From Flavihumibacter fluminis (lineage in GTDB: Bacteria; Bacteroidota; Bacteroidia; Chitinophagales; Chitinophagaceae), in the NCBI RefSeq assembly GCF_021491375.1, contig NZ_JAKEVY010000001.1, forward strand, positions 496,001-560,000: 64,000 nucleotides of DNA. The letters run 5' to 3'. The translations under genes and the position numbers were made by a program. Numbering within the stretch: the first letter of the stretch is position 1; the number at the start of each line of letters is the position of its first letter. The notes beneath the pieces were generated by a model. It made no database searches, was not told where the DNA came from, and was given only the letters and a program-made list of their open reading frames with translations. This document shows, one piece after another, positions 60,750 through 64,000 of the stretch.

Positions 60750-61832
60750 TTACTGTCCCGAATATAAGGATACATTCTGAGGTCCTTCAAAGCTTTGTAT
60801 GTAAAGAGGGAAATAGCGGGTACTGCGACGGTTATTGGCTAATTCATTTTTTAAATAATTCGCCATTGACTCCAGGTGATAGCCATCCCGCTGGTCATAA
60901 GCATTCAATATTAAATCCGAAGCTTCCCGTTGAGCCAGTTCCGGCTTATCAAGGTAAAAATAAAGTTTACTCAAAATGAAATGGGTGGCATAACGAAGTT
61001 TCCGGTCATGTTTACTATTTCCATCATACTCACGGCGAACTTTTTCGAAATAGGCGATTGCAGGTTGCACTTCTTTCCAGATCGGCTCCACTGATTCATT
61101 AGTATTGATTTTAAAGAGTGCGTTCTTTACAATACCCCAATTACTCCGGAAGCGGTTGTATTCGGGATGTTTGCGATTCGATACCACCCAAACCATATCC
61201 GAGACCCTTTTTTCACGATAGCCATACTGACGGGTAAGGTTACCCGAAAGTTGATATATTGTATTGTAAAGCACTTCTCTGCTTACCTGTGTGGTCAGCA
61301 CGACCATATTAAGCAACACATTAAATGCGGCGACTTTATTCCCTACTTCAGTTCCCTGATAGGTAAACGTCTGTTGGCGATTTACCATCTGGTATTCATC
61401 AATCTGTCTTCCGGTATAATCACGGATAAGAACACGGGCTGCATAGGTATAGGTAAGACGGGGTGCATACCACATCTTTTTACTAACAACATTCCCGTTT
61501 TTGTCTTTTTTGATTTCTTCCCGCTGGTTAATATCGGATTTGGTAATGATCAGATCTTCCATTTTTAATTGTACGGATACATGTCCATTGGCAGGAAGCC
61601 ATTTCCAGCCCATGATCTCCAGGCGTTCAGCCGGAGATTCATTCCCAAGCGCCAGTTTCATAAGCGGGCCAATATCACAGGAAAAATCATAGGTTCTAAA
61701 ACTACTGTCGAGGGGTAACTGTGGAAGCTCCCGGTAATTTACCTGGAAGGAAAAGCGGTCGAGGTCGACCCGTTGTGCCATTGTAGTAACAACCAGCACC
61801 AAACAGGTAAAGAGTACACTAATCTTTCTCAT
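60750..61832 (-). CDS. Secreted hypothetical protein
   Basis: 360 residues with a signal peptide (ending TTMAQ). The N-terminal half is beta-rich and describes a repeated periplasmic-like domain (FSFQVNYRELPQLPLDSSFRTY...); the C-terminal third is helical (WGIVKNALFKINTNE...PIWKEVQPAIAYFEKVRREYDGN, then TPR-like ILSKLYFYLDKPELAQREASDLI). I do not recognise a named family. It follows the kinase gene by 8 nt but probably is a separate unit. Confidence 0.78.
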   Translation of the reverse strand: MRKISVLFTCLVLVVTTMAQRVDLDRFSFQVNYRELPQLPLDSSFRTYDFSCDIGPLMKLALGNESPAERLEIMGWKWLPANGHVSVQLKMEDLIITKSDINQREEIKKDKNGNVVSKKMWYAPRLTYTYAARVLIRDYTGRQIDEYQMVNRQQTFTYQGTEVGNKVAAFNVLLNMVVLTTQVSREVLYNTIYQLSGNLTRQYGYREKRVSDMVWVVSNRKHPEYNRFRSNWGIVKNALFKINTNESVEPIWKEVQPAIAYFEKVRREYDGNSKHDRKLRYATHFILSKLYFYLDKPELAQREASDLILNAYDQRDGYHLESMANYLKNELANNRRSTRYFPLYIQSFEGPQNVSLYSGQ

Positions 61833-61880
61833 TTGGAAGGATTGGATTTCTCCTAAAACGCCCCCAACCCTGCTTTTAGT

Positions 61881-62705
61881 CTATTTTCCGCTTTTTTTCC
61901 ACACATTCAAAAAGGTGGATTCCAGACTCAGGAAATAATTATTCCGGGCAATTCGGGTCGTATTTCCGGAAGCCTCCAACCTGACACCCAGGTTGAGCTT
62001 GGTAGAACTATTGAAAATCAATTGAATAGCGGGGGCAATATCCAGATAATGGGTACCCGGACCAAGGCCCTTCATCCCCAACATTTCCACATACAGGTTC
62101 AGATTGACCTGATCATAATCTGAATAGGATTTTGGAAAAAGCAGGTAACCCGCAGACAAACTGTACATCAGGGCATCCTGATCGTGCATATTGCCCATGG
62201 TTTTGAACTTCTCATCGTACACCCTCAAATAACTGGCAGTTCCGGATATAGCCAGCTTGTGTAATAGTTGTGTTCCGATCAAACCAAACTGAATCCCACT
62301 ATTATCTCCATCCAGGTTCATTTCGTCATAAATCATGTTGTTCCGGCTATAGGCAGCATCTGCAAAAGCAGCCATACGAAAATGACGATGGATGCCATCT
62401 TCGGAAAAGAAACGCCATTTAACATAGCCTTTAACCGATTCCCAGCGCTGTCCGGATTGATAAAAATTGGAAAAAGTGGTACTCACCCGGCCCATCCAGT
62501 TTTTATGCAATCCGGCCATCAACTCAGGCATGTAGCGCTGACGAATCATTCCGGATTGTGGTAAATCTGCAAAACGGGCAGTCAGTTTCGCACTGAGCGA
62601 TTGAGCCGGCAGGTTGGAGGCCGGATCGGTAAATACATATAACTCCTGGGCCTGGATACCAAACGAAAAGAAAAGGCACCCAAGTCCAATCCACAATGCT
62701 TTCAT
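61881..62705 (-). CDS. Predicted outer membrane beta-barrel protein
   Basis: 274 residues. A signal peptide ends GIQAQ, followed by alternating amphipathic strands rich in Tyr/Phe/Trp (SGIQFGLIGTQLLHKLAISGTASYLRVYD, LMYSLSAGYLLFPKSY, LNLYVEMLGMKGLGPG) and a final barrel-like strand. No homologue by name is recognised. It starts 5 nt downstream of the TlpA-like gene, so they are co-transcribed; a role with the metal-handling proteins upstream is possible. Confidence 0.8.
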   Translation of the reverse strand: MKALWIGLGCLFFSFGIQAQELYVFTDPASNLPAQSLSAKLTARFADLPQSGMIRQRYMPELMAGLHKNWMGRVSTTFSNFYQSGQRWESVKGYVKWRFFSEDGIHRHFRMAAFADAAYSRNNMIYDEMNLDGDNSGIQFGLIGTQLLHKLAISGTASYLRVYDEKFKTMGNMHDQDALMYSLSAGYLLFPKSYSDYDQVNLNLYVEMLGMKGLGPGTHYLDIAPAIQLIFNSSTKLNLGVRLEASGNTTRIARNNYFLSLESTFLNVWKKSGK

Positions 62706-62710
62706 TGCAA

Positions 62711-63190
62711 TTATTTTAAGCCCTGGCGCAGCACTAATTCAACTTCACCAGCACTTGGATCAATGGATATGATCCTTCCTGTTTTGTCCAGTAAAAAGGA
62801 GGTCGGCAATTGTTCAATTCCCCATGCCAATGCAACCGGTGCATACCAGCCTCCGGCTTCACGGGTTTGGACCCAGTTGATTTTATCTGCAGCTACCGCT
62901 TTTTTCCAGGCAGCTTCTTCTTCATCCAGGCTGATGCCATAAATCTCAAATCCATTTTTCTTATAAAGATCATAGATGGGTCCGAGTTGTTTATTCGATT
63001 TTCTGCAGGGTGCACACCAGCTCGCCCAGAAATCCACCAGCACATAACTTCCCTTCAATTCAGATAGCGTAATTTCCTTTCCAGCCAGGTTTTTCAACCG
63101 GATCTCCGGTGCCATATCTCCAATTTTCGGCTGTGCATATCCGATAGTAAACGACAATGCCAGCAAAACAGAAAGAACCGTTTGTTTCAT
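62711..63190 (-). CDS. TlpA-like periplasmic thioredoxin
   Basis: 159 residues. A signal peptide (about 1-19, ending YAQ) and a redoxin fold with active site WASWCAPCRK (Cys59 and Cys62). Pro in the cis-Pro loop is IEQLPTSFLLD. It reduces or resolves disulfides in the periplasm, possibly for copper- or cytochrome-related proteins. It lies between a heavy-metal protein and a barrel protein. Confidence 0.92.
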   Translation of the reverse strand: MKQTVLSVLLALSFTIGYAQPKIGDMAPEIRLKNLAGKEITLSELKGSYVLVDFWASWCAPCRKSNKQLGPIYDLYKKNGFEIYGISLDEEEAAWKKAVAADKINWVQTREAGGWYAPVALAWGIEQLPTSFLLDKTGRIISIDPSAGEVELVLRQGLK

Positions 63191-63202
63191 ACAGTAAAAT
63201 TA

Positions 63203-63230
63203 AGTCCGGGTGGTTGAAATCACCCGGACT
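63203..63230 (-). terminator. Hairpin between the HMA and TlpA-like genes
   Basis: On the minus strand AGTCCGGGTG, 8-nt loop, CACCCGGACT: a 10-bp stem followed by TTAATTTTA. The T tract is weak, so it may act as a partial terminator or mRNA stabiliser between the two genes. Confidence 0.7.
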
Positions 63231-63239
63231 GTTTCAATA

Positions 63240-63785
63240 TTAAATCGTAACGTGATAAATGCGGCTGTCGGCTGACAGTCCTTCTTTTTGACAGCAATCG
63301 CCCGCCTTTCCTGTCTGAACGCAGGACATGGAACTGGATTTACTGTATTTTTTGAACTCCTTTGCCGGAATAAAGTTTTTATCAACGATGGTTAAGACCT
63401 GCTCGCCGGAGAGCGTCTGCTTTTTAACCGACAGAAAATGGAAGGTTTTTCCATTGATCGTCGCATGTTCATCCTGGGCCACAGCCAACTGATCAAAATT
63501 ACCAGTCAGCTGAAGTTTGGCTACCGAGAATCCCGCATCTTCCACTCCTTTACGCAGAGCATCAATATCAACATTAGCGCCTTCTTTGAATTCAATCAGA
63601 AAAGAAGAAGTTTTGATTTCCGGTTTAACCGATTTGATAAATTCTAATTGTTCCAGTGAATTATTAATGGCTTTTGTGCAAAGTGCACAGGTAAGCCCAC
63701 TCGCCTGCAAACTGGCTTTTGAGAATTGTGCATTGGCATTCATCCCAAACAGCGCCAGTAAACAAGCTATCAATACTTGTTTCAT
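63240..63785 (-). CDS. Secreted heavy-metal-associated (HMA) domain protein
   Basis: 181 residues. A signal peptide (ending NANAQ) precedes an HMA fold with metal motif GLTCALC (Cys33, Cys36) and a following DALRKGVEDAGFSVAKLQL. A second domain of about 80 residues carries further cysteines near its end (MSCVQTGKAGDCCQKEG). The GDCCQKEG element resembles the repeats of the Cys-rich protein upstream. It likely binds copper, zinc or mercury in the periplasm. Confidence 0.87.
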   Translation of the reverse strand: MKQVLIACLLALFGMNANAQFSKASLQASGLTCALCTKAINNSLEQLEFIKSVKPEIKTSSFLIEFKEGANVDIDALRKGVEDAGFSVAKLQLTGNFDQLAVAQDEHATINGKTFHFLSVKKQTLSGEQVLTIVDKNFIPAKEFKKYSKSSSMSCVQTGKAGDCCQKEGLSADSRIYHVTI

Positions 63786-63811
63786 CCTATTGCTTATTTA
63801 GATATGAATGA

Positions 63812-64000
63812 TTATTTTTTACAACAGTCGCCGCCTTTACTGCACTTGCCATCTTTACAGCAATTGCCTTCTTTGCAGCAATCGCTACCTTTTTTACAAA
63901 CACCATCTTTGCAGCAGTCTTTGCAATGGTCTGCTTTTGCGTGGTCTTTGCTACACTTACCGTCTTTGCAGCAATCCGCAGTTGCATCAGAAGCACTAGC
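63812..64000 (-). CDS. Cys-rich CCKDGKC-repeat protein (C-terminal part)
   Basis: 62 codons to the stop at 63812-63814; the 5' end lies outside. The sequence is a run of Cys/Lys/Asp/Gly modules: DCCKDGKCSK, HCKDCCKDGVCKKGSD, CCKEGNCCKDGKCSK, GGDCCKK, with about 15 Cys in 50 residues. It looks like a metal-chelating, metallothionein-like tail. It precedes the HMA gene by 26 nt in the same direction, so a joint role in metal binding is likely. An overlapping open frame in another phase is a by-product of the repeats. Confidence 0.85.
   Translation of the reverse strand, partial: ASASDATADCCKDGKCSKDHAKADHCKDCCKDGVCKKGSDCCKEGNCCKDGKCSKGGDCCKK

Noticed and set aside
63787-63996. Ala/Lys-rich 69-residue open frame on the minus strand.
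   Set aside because: It is the wrong phase of the Cys-rich gene; the CCKDGKC phase has coding sense and a stop at 63812, whereas the KTAAK phase only mirrors its repeats.

Overview
The window reads as chromosome of a Bacteroidota bacterium, most likely Chitinophagaceae or a close relative. The evidence is the repeated Bacteroidetes-type -7 promoter box (TAnnTTTG), a DUF5103 type IX secretion plug-like protein, a TamL-type lipoprotein Omp85, DUF5362 and DUF4974/FecR proteins, a head-GIN (DUF2807) protein and many -AQ signal-peptide ends. It is mostly housekeeping and envelope DNA. I see no phage, integrase, transposase, CRISPR array, rRNA or tRNA gene.

1-16.05 kb: amino-acid biosynthesis. On the minus strand hisGDCB is preceded by a his attenuator: leader peptide HisL with four consecutive His codons, then an 11-bp-stem terminator. 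Two plus-strand genes follow. Then comes trpE-G-D-C-F-B-(GNAT)-A, running straight into hisH-(PLP decarboxylase)-(GNAT)-hisA-hisF. The trp block has its own attenuator: leader peptide TrpL with three consecutive Trp codons, then a terminator. Half of histidine synthesis therefore sits downstream of tryptophan control.

16-28.9 kb: an S9 peptidase, Sua5, a small secreted protein, a TalC-type transaldolase, the SRP RNA (ffs), a DUF5103 protein, an FtsX-type permease, a SpoU/TrmH methyltransferase, TamL, TruB and an M48 protease. Short purine-rich tandem repeats of one family lie between several of these genes. Related arrays occur after trpG and inside fecR.

28.9-37.4 kb: the MoxR-DUF58-DUF4350-DUF4129-SpoIIM cluster with a divergent RDD gene, two tandem DUF5362 membrane proteins, and proS.

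37.5-50.2 kb: a Trp/Gly/Asn-rich lipoprotein, an outer-membrane barrel protein, a GH1 glucosidase, MiaA, a PRiA4-ORF3-like protein, CCA transferase, DUF1801, two glycosyltransferases, a divergent YrdC-like protein, SucC, a GH16 glucanase, a CDGSH protein and DUF1415.

50.2-57 kb: an ECF sigma / FecR cell-surface signalling locus. An STN-domain protein carries 16-residue surface repeats instead of a receptor barrel. A separate TonB-dependent receptor and a DUF2807 lipoprotein follow. The same bipartite motif (TAGGGGTAA, 11 bp, GTTGTCGGA) precedes both the sigma gene and the receptor gene and is probably the sigma factor's own promoter.

57-64 kb: a YpdA-like reductase, a gluconate permease and kinase, two unrecognised secreted or outer-membrane proteins, a TlpA-like thioredoxin, a heavy-metal-associated protein, and a partial Cys-rich CCKDGKC-repeat protein at the window edge.
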